DNA of 34,106 bases, taken from assembly GCA_011374975.1 (NCBI GenBank), contig DRNU01000008.1:1-34106 (forward strand), read 5' to 3'. The position numbers and the translations under genes are program-made. Source of the stretch: Gammaproteobacteria bacterium (GTDB lineage Bacteria > Pseudomonadota > Gammaproteobacteria > DSM-19610). This document shows positions 1-8,871 of the stretch, piece by piece; position 1 is the stretch's first letter; each line of letters opens with the position of its first letter. The notes under the pieces were generated by a model. That model was not told the origin of the DNA. It ran no database searches and saw nothing but the letters and a program-made list of their open reading frames with translations.

Positions 1-168
1 CTGATGGAGAAAGCGGCACAACGCATTCCGGCAGAGCGCCTGTGGGTCAACCCGGACTGCGGGCTGAAAACACGCGGCTGGCCGGAGGTCGAGGCGGCAT
101 TGGGCAACATGGTCGAGGCCGCGCGGCGGTTGCGGGAAAATCATGCATCCCGGCGGCAATCTGCCTGA
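1..168 (+). CDS. metE: Cobalamin-independent methionine synthase MetE, C-terminal end (5' truncated by window edge)
   Basis: The first 55 codons of frame 1 end at TGA 166-168 and read as the extreme C-terminus of MetE, which transfers a methyl group from 5-methyltetrahydrofolate to homocysteine in the cytoplasm. The segment contains the motif [13 protein letters not shown]; in the family the cysteine of NPDCGLKTR (Cys20 of this fragment) is one of the catalytic zinc ligands. The rest of the barrel lies upstream of the window. The protein ends with a short non-conserved basic tail ([11 protein letters not shown]). A short core-MetE paralogue with only the C-terminal barrel cannot be excluded, because only the tail is visible. 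Confidence 0.85.
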   Translation: MMEKAAQRIPAERLWVNPDCGLKTRGWPEVEAALGNMVEAARRLRENHASRRQSA

Positions 169-210
169 AACCCCATCGGGAAAGGGGGATAAAAGGCGGG
201 TGGTACCTTA

Positions 211-216
211 TATACT
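211..216 (+). promoter_or_regulatory. Possible -10 element upstream of the radical SAM gene
   Basis: TATACT matches the sigma-70 -10 consensus at 4 to 5 of 6 positions. No convincing -35 box is seen at 16-18 bases upstream, so this is weak. It would place the transcript start near 222-224, just ahead of the AGGTGA ribosome-binding site at 233-238. It would also make the GTG at 217 an unlikely start codon. Confidence 0.25.
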
Positions 217-243
217 GTGGTTCCCCGAATGCAGGTGAATCAC

Positions 244-1308
244 GTGACCGCTCCGCAACAGTACCAGCTCGTCGAGACCCGTCTGCAGGAAAAACTGGAG
301 AACGGCACCACCCGCTGTAACCTGTGCCTGTGGCGCTGCAAGATCGGCCACGGTCAGCGCGGTTTCTGCCAGGCACACGTGAACCGCAACGGTACGCTTT
401 ACAATCTGTCTTACGGCATCCTGTCATCCATCGATATCGATCCCATCGAGGACAAGCCGGTCAGGCACTTCCGGCCTGGTACCCGTGTCATGTCGGTCGG
501 CAGCTTTGGCTGCAGCTTCCGCTGCGGTGGCTGCCACAACCTGGATATTTCCTGGGGGGTGGAAGCACTGGACGACCTGGCCAGGGGCGAGTCCCGCGCG
601 GCCTGGGTGACGCCGCAGTCGCTGGTCGAGAGTGCGCAACGCGCCGGCGTGCAGGGCATTGCCTTCACCTATTCCGAACCGGCGGTGTGGCTGGAATATG
701 TGATCGATGTCGCCGAACTTGCGCATGCCGCCGGGCTGTATACGGTCTACGTCTCCAACAGTTTCGTCACCGACGAGGCGCTGGAGCTGGCGGCACCCCA
801 TATCGATGTGCTGTGTTCCGACATCAAGAGTATGCGTGATGATTTCTACCGGGAAATCTGTCAGACCGCGACCGTGCAACAGGTGCTGGATTCCATCCGC
901 AAGGCGCATGAACTGGGTATCCATGTCGAGACCCGGACCAACATCATCCCCGGCAGAAACGACGACCCGCGCGAGCACTACGAGATTGCCTGCTGGGTGC
1001 GCGACAACCTGGGCAAGGACAGTCCCTGGCACATCACCCGTTTCTTCCCGGCCTATAAACTGAGTGATATACCGCCAACGCCGGAGGCGGCGCTGTTCGC
1101 GGCACGCGATGCCGCAGAGCGTGCCGGGCTGCAGAATATTTATGTGTATAATGACAAGGGTTGCGACTGCGCGAAGGAAAACCTGCCTGTTGAGGTGTAC
1201 CTCGATGCCGACGCGGACGAGTTACACAAGACCAGGAAATGCGCCGCCAGTTGTTGTGGCGAAGACGGCGTTTTGCTGAAGAAATATGAACAGAAACCCG
1301 CCACATGA
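244..1308 (+). CDS. amrS: AmrS-type (AmmeMemoRadiSam / PflA-like) radical SAM protein
   Basis: This is a 354-residue radical SAM enzyme of the COG1180 PflA-like group, closest in layout to AmmeMemoRadiSam-system AmrS proteins, whose substrate is unknown. The cluster motif is GCSFRCGGCHN, giving Cys90, Cys94 and Cys97 (CxxxCxxC). The N-terminus carries the family's extra cysteines C25, C28, C32 and C42 (CNLCLWRC...GQRGFC). The frame is open from GTG 217, and ATG 229 is also available. I chose GTG 244 because AGGTGA sits five bases before it and the protein then begins about 25 residues before the first Cys motif, as in relatives. The C-terminus is unusual: it has GCDC (C307, C309) and KCAASCC (C333, C337, C338). 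The AmrA and AmmB (Memo) partners are not adjacent. YggX follows 22 bases downstream, possibly in one transcript. Confidence 0.85.
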   Translation: MTAPQQYQLVETRLQEKLENGTTRCNLCLWRCKIGHGQRGFCQAHVNRNGTLYNLSYGILSSIDIDPIEDKPVRHFRPGTRVMSVGSFGCSFRCGGCHNLDISWGVEALDDLARGESRAAWVTPQSLVESAQRAGVQGIAFTYSEPAVWLEYVIDVAELAHAAGLYTVYVSNSFVTDEALELAAPHIDVLCSDIKSMRDDFYREICQTATVQQVLDSIRKAHELGIHVETRTNIIPGRNDDPREHYEIACWVRDNLGKDSPWHITRFFPAYKLSDIPPTPEAALFAARDAAERAGLQNIYVYNDKGCDCAKENLPVEVYLDADADELHKTRKCAASCCGEDGVLLKKYEQKPAT

Positions 1309-1330
1309 CCAGCCGGGACAGAGGTTAGCG

Positions 1331-1618
1331 ATGACGAGATTAGTAGAGTGCGTGGTATTGAAGATAGAAGCGGAAGGGCTGGACAGGCCGCCGCACCCCG
1401 GTGAACTGGGTGAGCGCATTTATGCCAACGTTTCGAAACAGGGCTGGGCACAGTGGCTGGAGCGCCTGACCGTCATCATCAATGAAAACGGTCTCAGTAC
1501 GGCTGACGAACAGAACATCGAGTTGATCGAGAAACACATGCAGGGTTTTTTCTTCGACGAAGGTGATTTCGGCCAGATGCCCGCCGGTTTCAACCAGGGT
1601 GGTGGCGGCAAGAAATAA
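1331..1618 (+). CDS. yggX: YggX family Fe(II)-trafficking / oxidative damage protection protein
   Basis: This 95-residue protein matches YggX almost from end to end: EAEGLDRPPHPGELGERIY, the NVS-x(3)-W-x-x-WL region, the INEN motif and the EKHMQGFFF segment are family hallmarks. YggX is a small cytoplasmic protein linked to iron traffic and protection of Fe-S clusters from oxidation. The conserved Cys near the N-terminus is Cys7. The reading frame is open from 1286, but ATG 1331 is chosen because it matches the family N-terminus and has GAGG upstream. In enterobacteria yggX usually follows mutY; here it follows the radical SAM gene. It ends 53 bases before the convergent ATP-grasp gene, and no clear terminator is visible between them. 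Confidence 0.93.
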   Translation: MTRLVECVVLKIEAEGLDRPPHPGELGERIYANVSKQGWAQWLERLTVIINENGLSTADEQNIELIEKHMQGFFFDEGDFGQMPAGFNQGGGGKK

Positions 1619-1671
1619 CCTGCCAGGCACGACCGTGTGTCTGGAGAAATAGTCTTTCCTGCCGGCAGCAC

Positions 1672-2925
1672 TTAACACGGGTGTATTCTCATCACCGGTG
1701 CCACGACAAAATTCAGTTTGCTGCTGGCCTCACGCAAGGCCTGTGTTACAGCTTCGGGTGAATCACCGCGCGCAAAAATATACCCCGGGTACTGATTACC
1801 CTCGGGCAGTGGCACGAGTTCATTCCCTTCACGAACAATAATGTCGACTTTCTCGACATGGTCTACCTTGCGCGCCGCAGTGATACCTTCCACGCGGCGT
1901 AAAATGCCGCCGTCTTTTATCGGCAGCATCATGACACCGCGTGCTTCGTCCGACGGCCGGGCGTCGGGCGTGCGGCCGGTGGCTAGTGCAATCACCAGCT
2001 CTTCCAGGTTGAAGTCCTGGCCGCTGTCCAGTGTGCGTGCGCAGTCGCCGCCGATGGTGCGCGAGGCGACCTCCAGTATCCAGGCGTCCTGCGTATCGAT
2101 ACGCAGTTCGGCGTGTACCGGCCCAGTACGCAAGCCGTAAGCGACACAGGCCTGCTCCACGCGTTGTTTGATCAGCTTCTGTGTTGCATCATCATGTTGC
2201 GAGGGCGTGACATAGATGGTTTCCTCGAAGTAGGGGCCGTGTAGCGGGTCGGGTTTGTCGAACAGGGCCAGTGTGTTGAGTTTGCCATTGTGCAGGTAAC
2301 CTTCGTAGGCGACCTCGACACCATCGATATACGACTCAACCAGCACATGGCCTGCCTCGAAGCTGTCGCCGGCTTCGGCAATGATGGGTTTGATGCGCCG
2401 GCAGGCGGTGACGAATTCGGCCTCGTTATCGACGCGGATGACGCCGCGGCTGGCAGACAGGTTCAGCGGTTTGAGCACACAGGGCCAGGGCAGGCCGGCC
2501 ATCTGTGCGGGCAGGGGGTTATCGAGATTGACCAGGCAATGCATCGGCACCGGGCAGTCGGCCAGCGCCAGGTGCGCGCGTGCCATGTCCTTGCGACGTG
2601 ACAGGCGTGCGGCCTGCGGGGGATTGTGCGGCAGGCCGAGTTGCTGTGCGGCCATGGCGGCCAGTTCGACGGTACTGTCGTCGCTGCCCAGGATGCCGCT
2701 GAAAGGCGTGTGCCGGGCACTGCGCAGAATATCGGCCAGTGCGGCCTGCGGGTTATCCAGGTCGACGTGCAGGCCGGCGTGCACCTCGGAGACCAGTGAA
2801 TGCTCGCCACGCGAGGCAATGAGCACGTCCAGCCCCATGCGTCCGGCCGCGGCCAGGTAGGGGGCGATACGGTAGCTGTTCGCCTGCGCAATCAGCAGCA
2901 GGCGCGGGGGCTGGTTCAGCCGCAA
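1672..2925 (-). CDS. ATP-grasp domain carboxylate-amine ligase-like protein
   Basis: This 417-residue protein has the order of an ATP-grasp ligase. A Rossmann-like N-terminal domain (PRLLLIAQ near residue 7, GILGSDDSTVELAA at 78-91) is followed by the ATP-grasp core: Lys152 in CVLKPLNLSASRG, Glu197 in VLVESYIDG, and the Mg-binding pair Glu273 (HAELR) and Glu285 (WILEVASRTIGG). The C-terminal domain resembles that of L-amino acid ligases (LAL_C2-like). The family joins a carboxylate to an amine through an acyl-phosphate; the substrates here cannot be read. The start is TTG at 2925, inside the last codons of the Fe-S gene. The next ATG (residue 30) would remove the first beta strand. The ten-base overlap suggests translational coupling with that gene. 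Confidence 0.8.
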   Translation of the reverse strand: MRLNQPPRLLLIAQANSYRIAPYLAAAGRMGLDVLIASRGEHSLVSEVHAGLHVDLDNPQAALADILRSARHTPFSGILGSDDSTVELAAMAAQQLGLPHNPPQAARLSRRKDMARAHLALADCPVPMHCLVNLDNPLPAQMAGLPWPCVLKPLNLSASRGVIRVDNEAEFVTACRRIKPIIAEAGDSFEAGHVLVESYIDGVEVAYEGYLHNGKLNTLALFDKPDPLHGPYFEETIYVTPSQHDDATQKLIKQRVEQACVAYGLRTGPVHAELRIDTQDAWILEVASRTIGGDCARTLDSGQDFNLEELVIALATGRTPDARPSDEARGVMMLPIKDGGILRRVEGITAARKVDHVEKVDIIVREGNELVPLPEGNQYPGYIFARGDSPEAVTQALREASSKLNFVVAPVMRIHPC

Positions 2926-3293
2926 CCGCCGCCCGCGGAGCCGCAGCCACCGCAGGTGCTGGCGCCGCCGGTGTTGGCGAATACGTTTTTAAACACGAAA
3001 CTCTTGTTGACGCCCTGGCTCTTAAAGTCGATCTCGACGCCTTCCAGGAAACCGAGTGCGACGGCATCGATGAAAACATTCAGGCCGTCTTTCTCGAGCA
3101 CGCAGTCGTATTTTCCGGGCTGTTCGACCAGGGTCATACCGTATGACATCCCGCCACAGCCGCCGCCGGATACAAAAATGCGTATGCCGTTTATGTCATC
3201 TTCATTACTGGTGATGGCGATCAGCTGCTCGACCGCTTCCGGTGATATCCTGATTTCATCGGTCAGGCGCTGGTTGAATTGTGTTTCGGACAT
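2916..3293 (-). CDS. HesB/IscA-type A-type iron-sulfur carrier protein
   Basis: This 125-residue A-type carrier has the family signature FVSGGGCGGMSYGM (Cys46) and a C-terminal Cys-Gly tail (C114, C117, C124). IscA, ErpA and SufA pass Fe-S clusters to target enzymes using one central Cys and a C-terminal CGC pair; here the pair is CGGC followed by GGGCG, a variant spacing. The start is ATG 3293, which has AAGGTGAT four bases upstream and gives the family N-terminus MSETQF...ITDE-like. The longer open frame to 3392 has no supporting site. No isc or suf operon genes are adjacent. The stop overlaps the ATP-grasp gene start, so the two were probably selected to be made together. It could be called erpA or iscA, but the sequence does not decide. 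Confidence 0.88.
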   Translation of the reverse strand: MSETQFNQRLTDEIRISPEAVEQLIAITSNEDDINGIRIFVSGGGCGGMSYGMTLVEQPGKYDCVLEKDGLNVFIDAVALGFLEGVEIDFKSQGVNKSFVFKNVFANTGGASTCGGCGSAGGGCG

Positions 3294-3337
3294 ACGGATC
3301 ACCTTGCGGTTGTTGTGCGGTTCAGGCTGAATTCTAA

Positions 3338-3373
3338 CATGCCGGAACGCCGGCGGCCCAGTGGCCCGGCATG
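3338..3373. repeat. Short inverted repeat upstream of the Fe-S carrier gene
   Basis: Arms CATGCCGG (3338-3345) and CCGGCATG (3366-3373) are perfect complements around 20 G+C-rich bases. It lies 45 bases upstream of the carrier start codon on the minus strand. It could be a 5' leader hairpin or a remnant of the neighbouring palindromic element. No poly-U tract follows in either direction. Confidence 0.45.
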
Positions 3374-3385
3374 CTTCAGCGAAAA

Positions 3386-3461
3386 CCGTCATTCCGGCGC
3401 AGGCCGGATTCCATGCTGTTTAGTCAGGTTTTACAGATTTCGGCCTGCGCCGGAATGACGG
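3386..3461. repeat. Perfect 21-bp inverted repeat (dispersed palindrome type), possible end of the LysR transcript
   Basis: The arm at 3386-3406 (CCGTCATTCCGGCGCAGG...) is the exact reverse complement of 3441-3461, with a 34-base spacer. Each arm also contains its own short palindrome (CCGGC-GCAG-GCCGG). Close versions of this cgtcattccgg...ccggaatgacg sequence recur as dispersed palindromes in many proteobacterial genomes. A single half copy is present at 7664-7684 in this window. The element lies just downstream of the LysR stop codon, so the transcript would form a strong hairpin there, but no U-run follows. Confidence 0.75.
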
Positions 3462-3493
3462 GTATTATCCCGTTCCCGTAATGGCCCTCAGGT

Positions 3494-4354
3494 TCATTGT
3501 AATTGTTCGATCAGCGCACGGGCGGCATTCGAAAGGGTGCGTTCGCGGTGGTACACAACCCCAAGCGAGCGTCGCAGTACGAGTTCCGGCACCGGCAGTT
3601 TTTTCAGTTGCCGGTCCAGCATGGTGGCGGGCAGCAGGCTCCAGCCGATACCGACCGAGGTCAGCATGCGTATGGTTTCCAGGTAATTGGTCGACAGCGC
3701 AATGTCCAGTTCCAGGCCCAGGCGCCGGAAGGCCTGTGCGGCGATCTGCCGTGTATAGGTATTGCTGGCGGGCAGGATAGCCGGGTGCTGCGCCAGGTCA
3801 TTGAGACGCACCTTGCGTTTTCTGGCCAGCGGATGGTTTCGCGCCACCATGATGTTGAGAGGGTCCTGCCACACCAGTTCGGTACTCAGGCCGGGTGCGG
3901 GATCCGGCGGCAGGGTGACGATACCCAGCTCCAGCTCCCCCTGTTCAACCGCCGTACAGGCCGCTTCCGAATCCATAAAGCGGATATCCAGTCGCACCTG
4001 CGGGTATTTCCGGGAGAACTGTTTCAATGCCGGCGGCAGACGGTGCAGACCGATGTGGTGACTGGTGCCGAAACGCAGTGTGCCGTGCACCGCGCCGCTC
4101 AGGTTGGAGATGACGCGCACACTGTCTTCCAGTTCCACCAGGATACTCTGCGCGCGTGGCAGCAAGGTGTTGCCGGCCTCGGTCGTCGTTACCGTGCGGC
4201 CGATGCGGTCGAAGAGGCGCGCGCCCAGTTCGTTTTCCAGTGCGGCGATGCGTTTGCTGACGGCAGGCTGGGTGAGGAACAGGCGTTCCGCGGCGGCGGA
4301 GAAGGAGCCACTGTCGGCGACGGCGATAAAGGCTTTCAGTGCGGCAATATCCAT
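3494..4354 (-). CDS. LysR-family transcriptional regulator, divergent from leuC
   Basis: This 286-residue LysR-type regulator has an N-terminal winged helix-turn-helix (LKAFIAVADSGSFSAAAERL, then TQPAVSKRIAALENELGARLFDR) and a periplasmic-binding-like effector domain from about residue 90. The family usually binds an operator beside its own promoter and senses a small molecule. It is divergent from leuC with a 90-base gap, the same placement as the LysR gene beside leuC in pseudomonads, so control of leuCDB is a reasonable inference; the effector is unknown. The frame is open to 4546, but that would run through the promoter and into leuC. ATG 4354 (MDIAALKAF) fits the family N-terminus; ATG 4363 is three codons earlier. 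Neither has a strong ribosome-binding site. Confidence 0.88.
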   Translation of the reverse strand: MDIAALKAFIAVADSGSFSAAAERLFLTQPAVSKRIAALENELGARLFDRIGRTVTTTEAGNTLLPRAQSILVELEDSVRVISNLSGAVHGTLRFGTSHHIGLHRLPPALKQFSRKYPQVRLDIRFMDSEAACTAVEQGELELGIVTLPPDPAPGLSTELVWQDPLNIMVARNHPLARKRKVRLNDLAQHPAILPASNTYTRQIAAQAFRRLGLELDIALSTNYLETIRMLTSVGIGWSLLPATMLDRQLKKLPVPELVLRRSLGVVYHRERTLSNAARALIEQLQ

Positions 4355-4444
4355 ATATTCCATATAGTAATATAAATCATGAAAAATATGAATTGGATTT
4401 ATTAATGAATCCGGCTCAGGATAGCCGCACATCAGGAGAGAGCG
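4355..4444. promoter_or_regulatory. Divergent LysR / leuC control region
   Basis: These 90 bases are strongly AT-rich compared with the flanking genes, and both divergent promoters must lie here. The stretch 4345-4410 contains repeated ATAT and AATAT runs compatible with LysR T-N11-A boxes, and a small dyad GGATT (4395-4399) / AATCC (4408-4412). A good ribosome-binding site (AGGAGAG, 4432-4438) precedes leuC. There is no leader peptide with leucine codons and no attenuator hairpin, so repressor/activator control is more likely than attenuation. Individual boxes cannot be assigned with confidence. Confidence 0.5.
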
Positions 4445-5860
4445 ATGAGTGGCAAAACCCTTTACGACAAGATCTGGGACGCGCACCGGGTGCGCGAGGA
4501 CGCGGACGGTACGGCACTTATATATATAGACCGGCACCTGGTCCATGAAGTGACGTCACCGCAGGCCTTCGAAGGCCTGCGCCTGGCCGGACGCAAACCC
4601 TGGCGCACCGACAGCATCCTTGCGGTGCCGGATCACAACGTGCCGACCAGCCAGCGTAGCGGCGGTGTGGCGGATATCAGCGACCCGGTGGCGCGTATCC
4701 AGATAGAGACGCTGGACCGCAACTGCAGCGAGTTCGCGATTACTGAATTTCACATGGATGACGTGCGCCAGGGTATCGTTCACGTTATCGGGCCGGAACA
4801 GGGCGCGACCCTGCCGGGTATGACCGTGGTGTGCGGTGATTCACATACCTCGACGCACGGTGCATTCGGCGCGCTTGCGTTCGGTATCGGCACCTCTGAA
4901 GTCGAGCACGTGCTTGCCACCCAGTGCCTGATCCAGAAAAAGTCGAAGAACATGCAGGTGCGTGTCGAGGGAGAACTCGACGCAGGTGTTACCGCCAAGG
5001 ATGTGGTGCTGGCTATTATCGGCGAGATCGGTACCGCGGGCGGCACCGGCTATGCCATCGAGTTCGCTGGCAGCGCTATCGAATCACTCTCCATCGAGGG
5101 TCGCATGACGGTGTGCAACATGGCCATCGAGGCGGGTGCGCGTGCAGGCATGGTCGCCGTGGACCGGAAGACGATTGATTACGTCAGCGGGCGACCCTAT
5201 GCGCCGCAGGCGGACATGTGGGCGCGCGCTGTCGAGAACTGGCGTGAACTGCACAGCGATGCCGACGCCGTGTTCGACCGTGTCGTGACGCTGCAGGCGG
5301 AAGACATCCAGCCGCAGGTCACCTGGGGGACCTCGCCGGAGATGGTGGTGTCGGTCAATGATGTCGTGCCCGACCCGGCGCAGGAGAGCGACAGTGTGAA
5401 GCAGACCGGCATGCGCAAGGCACTGGAATACATGGCGCTGGAGGCCGGAACGCCGATAACCGGCATTCGCCTCGACCGGGTGTTCATCGGTTCCTGCACC
5501 AACTCACGCATCGAAGACCTGCGCCAGGCCGCCGCGGTGGCAAAAGGGCGCAAGGTGGCGGACACCATTAAACAGGCCATGGTGGTGCCGGGCTCCGGCC
5601 TGGTCAAACAGCAGGCCGAAGCGGAGGGCCTGGACCGGATTTTCATCGAGGCCGGTTTCGAATGGCGCGAGCCCGGCTGTTCGATGTGCCTGGCCATGAA
5701 CGCCGACCGGCTGGAACCGGGTGAACGTTGCGCCTCGACCTCCAACCGGAATTTCGAAGGCCGCCAGGGCGCCGGTGGACGTACCCACCTGGTCAGCCCG
5801 GCAATGGCGGCGGCAGCGGCGGTGAGCGGACATTTTATCGATGCCCGTGAGCTGGCCTGA
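4445..5860 (+). CDS. leuC: 3-isopropylmalate dehydratase large subunit LeuC
   Basis: LeuC is the aconitase-family [4Fe-4S] subunit that, with LeuD, isomerises 2-isopropylmalate to 3-isopropylmalate in leucine synthesis. At 471 residues it is close to the E. coli protein (466). The cluster ligands are Cys351 in FIGSCTNSR and Cys412 and Cys415 in PGCSMC, matching the usual positions within a few residues. [20 protein letters not shown] and [10 protein letters not shown] are further hallmarks. ATG 4445 follows AGGAGAG. leuD begins 26 bases after its stop, and the LysR gene lies divergently upstream. Confidence 0.97.
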   Translation: MSGKTLYDKIWDAHRVREDADGTALIYIDRHLVHEVTSPQAFEGLRLAGRKPWRTDSILAVPDHNVPTSQRSGGVADISDPVARIQIETLDRNCSEFAITEFHMDDVRQGIVHVIGPEQGATLPGMTVVCGDSHTSTHGAFGALAFGIGTSEVEHVLATQCLIQKKSKNMQVRVEGELDAGVTAKDVVLAIIGEIGTAGGTGYAIEFAGSAIESLSIEGRMTVCNMAIEAGARAGMVAVDRKTIDYVSGRPYAPQADMWARAVENWRELHSDADAVFDRVVTLQAEDIQPQVTWGTSPEMVVSVNDVVPDPAQESDSVKQTGMRKALEYMALEAGTPITGIRLDRVFIGSCTNSRIEDLRQAAAVAKGRKVADTIKQAMVVPGSGLVKQQAEAEGLDRIFIEAGFEWREPGCSMCLAMNADRLEPGERCASTSNRNFEGRQGAGGRTHLVSPAMAAAAAVSGHFIDARELA

Positions 5861-5886
5861 ACCCTGAATAACAGGCAATTACCGAC

Positions 5887-6531
5887 ATGAAAAAATTCAC
5901 TGTACTCGACGGCCTCGTGATGCCGCTCGACCGGCCCAACGTCGACACTGACGCGATCATACCCAAGCAGTACCTCAAATCGGTGCAGCGCAGCGGTTTC
6001 GGCCCCAACCTGTTCGATGACTGGCGCTACCTGGACCCGGGCGAGCCGGGACAGGACCACAGTCAGCGGCGTCTGAACCCGGATTTTATCCTGAACCAGC
6101 CGCGCTACCAGGGTGCGCAGATCCTGCTCGGCCGGGAGAACTTCGGCTGTGGTTCGTCGCGTGAACACGCGGTCTGGGCGCTGGAGGATGCCGGTTTCCG
6201 CGTGGTGATGGCCACCAGCTTTGCGGATATCTTTTTCAATAACTGCTTCAAGAACGGCGTGTTGCCCATCGTGCTGCCCGCCGCGGTGATGGATCGCCTG
6301 TTTGCCGACAGTGAAGCAACGGAAGGTTACCGGCTGGTCGTGGACCTTGAAGCCCAGACCATTACCACGCCGGATGGCACTACGATTGCCTTCGAGGTGG
6401 ACCCGTTCCGCAAGTACTGCCTGCTGAACGGTCTCGATGACATCGGTCTGACCTTGCAGCATGCCGATGATATCCGCGCCTATGAAACGCGCCGCAGGCA
6501 GGAAGCGCCGTGGTTGTTTGGTGCGGGGTGA
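5887..6531 (+). CDS. leuD: 3-isopropylmalate dehydratase small subunit LeuD
   Basis: LeuD supplies the swivel domain that completes the isopropylmalate isomerase active site with LeuC. The 214-residue protein has the expected N-terminus ([23 protein letters not shown]), the substrate-recognition motif [13 protein letters not shown] and the [11 protein letters not shown] segment. Length and order match enterobacterial LeuD (about 201 residues). Only a weak ribosome-binding site (CAGG) precedes ATG 5887, so translation may depend on read-through from leuC. It lies 39 bases before leuB in the same direction. Confidence 0.97.
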   Translation: MKKFTVLDGLVMPLDRPNVDTDAIIPKQYLKSVQRSGFGPNLFDDWRYLDPGEPGQDHSQRRLNPDFILNQPRYQGAQILLGRENFGCGSSREHAVWALEDAGFRVVMATSFADIFFNNCFKNGVLPIVLPAAVMDRLFADSEATEGYRLVVDLEAQTITTPDGTTIAFEVDPFRKYCLLNGLDDIGLTLQHADDIRAYETRRRQEAPWLFGAG

Positions 6532-6570
6532 ATGACGGGTACTTAATAAGTAACTACAGGACAGACGACG

Positions 6571-7638
<1,068 letters not shown>

Positions 7639-7663
7639 AATCAAGGTAAGGTCATGAATATCC

Positions 7664-7684
7664 CGGCATGCGCCGGAATGACGG
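7664..7684. repeat. Half copy of the 3386-3461 palindromic element between leuB and asd
   Basis: Bases 7664-7684 match 3441-3461 at 20 of 21 positions (A instead of C at the fifth base), and the core CCGGC-ATGC-GCCGG is itself a hairpin. Only one arm is present here. It lies 26 bases after the leuB stop, so it might trim or partly terminate the leu transcript before asd, but no U-run follows directly. Confidence 0.6.
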
Positions 7685-7739
7685 CTGAAGAATTCACCAG
7701 GATTTCCTTTTATAAAGATGTACAGGAACAGGAGTTAAT

Positions 7740-8762
7740 ATGAGTCGCACATTTGATGTCGCCGTAGTCGGCGCTACCGGCGCGGTCGGGGAAGTCATGC
7801 TGGAGATCCTTGCCGAGCGCAAGTTCCCGGTCGGGAAAGTCTACCCGCTGGCCAGCGAACGTTCCGCCGGCAGCAAGGTACGCTTCGGCGACAAAATGCT
7901 TACCGTAGAGAACCTCGCCGACTTCGATTTTTCCAAGACGCAGATCGGCCTGTTTTCCGCCGGCGCCTCCATATCGAAAGAATATGCGCCGAAGGCGGCC
8001 GCGGCCGGTTGTGTGGTGATCGATAACACCTCGCAGTTCCGCTACGATGACGAGATCCCGCTGGTGGTGCCGGAAGTCAACCCGGAGAAGATCGCCAACT
8101 ACAAGGACCACGGTATTATCGCCAACCCGAACTGTTCCACCATTCAGATGCTGGTGGCGCTGAAGCCGATCCACGATGCCGTGGGCATCGAGCGTATCAA
8201 CGTCTGCACCTACCAGGCGGTGTCCGGTACCGGCAAGAACGCCATCGAGGAACTGGCCGGGCAGACTGCCAACCTATTGAATGCAAAAGAGATAAAGGCC
8301 GATGTTTACCCTAAGCAGATTGCTTTCAACGTGCTGCCGCATATCGACGTGTTCCAGGACAACGGCTACACCAGGGAAGAAATGAAAATGGTCTGGGAAA
8401 CGCGCAAGATCATGGGGGACGAGTCTATCCAGGTGAATCCCACGGCGGTGCGTGTGCCGGTGTTTTTCGGCCATTCCGAGGCCCTGCATATCGAAACCCG
8501 GGACAAGATGAGCGCCGAGCAGTGCCGCGAACTGCTGGCCCGTTCACCGGGTATTGAAATCATGGACGAACGTGCCGATGGCGGGTATCCGACCGCCGTA
8601 ACCGAGGGCGCAAACAGCGATCCGGTGTACGTAGGTCGCATTCGTGAAGATATCTCGCACCCAAGAGGTTTAGATTTATGGGTGGTCGCCGATAATGTGC
8701 GCAAAGGGGCTGCCCTTAACAGTATTCAGATTGCTGAAATACTGGTAAAAAACCACCTCTGA
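7740..8762 (+). CDS. asd: Aspartate-semialdehyde dehydrogenase
   Basis: Asd reduces aspartyl phosphate to aspartate semialdehyde with NADPH, feeding lysine/diaminopimelate, threonine and methionine synthesis. The 340-residue protein has the NADP-binding start VAVVGATGAVGEVMLEIL and the catalytic Cys132 in ANPNCSTIQM. The segment VSGTGKNAIEEL and the histidine/arginine region near IETRDK are consistent with the shorter (Asd2-type) proteobacterial and Gram-positive-like group. AGGAG lies about seven bases before ATG 7740. The asd-fimV order is conserved in pseudomonads and relatives. Confidence 0.96.
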   Translation: MSRTFDVAVVGATGAVGEVMLEILAERKFPVGKVYPLASERSAGSKVRFGDKMLTVENLADFDFSKTQIGLFSAGASISKEYAPKAAAAGCVVIDNTSQFRYDDEIPLVVPEVNPEKIANYKDHGIIANPNCSTIQMLVALKPIHDAVGIERINVCTYQAVSGTGKNAIEELAGQTANLLNAKEIKADVYPKQIAFNVLPHIDVFQDNGYTREEMKMVWETRKIMGDESIQVNPTAVRVPVFFGHSEALHIETRDKMSAEQCRELLARSPGIEIMDERADGGYPTAVTEGANSDPVYVGRIREDISHPRGLDLWVVADNVRKGAALNSIQIAEILVKNHL

Positions 8763-8871
8763 GATATCCTTGCCGGGGTTGTTTTTTGGGCTGTCGGTTG
8801 CGTACACGGATCGTTCTGGAGAGCGGCCGGGTTCGCCATTATGTCGCGAACAAGGAAAAAGGGGACTTTGT

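Noticed and set aside
217-243. GTG 217 or ATG 229 as start of the radical SAM gene
   Set aside because: Neither has a ribosome-binding site, and 217 directly follows a possible -10 box; GTG 244 has AGGTGA at ideal spacing. ATG 229 remains possible.
4355-4444. Leucine attenuator upstream of leuC
   Set aside because: There is no short leader frame with leucine codons and no terminator/antiterminator pair in the 90-base gap.
4364-4546. N-terminal extension of the LysR protein to 4546
   Set aside because: It would cover the divergent promoter and the first codons of leuC, and the extension resembles no LysR N-terminus.
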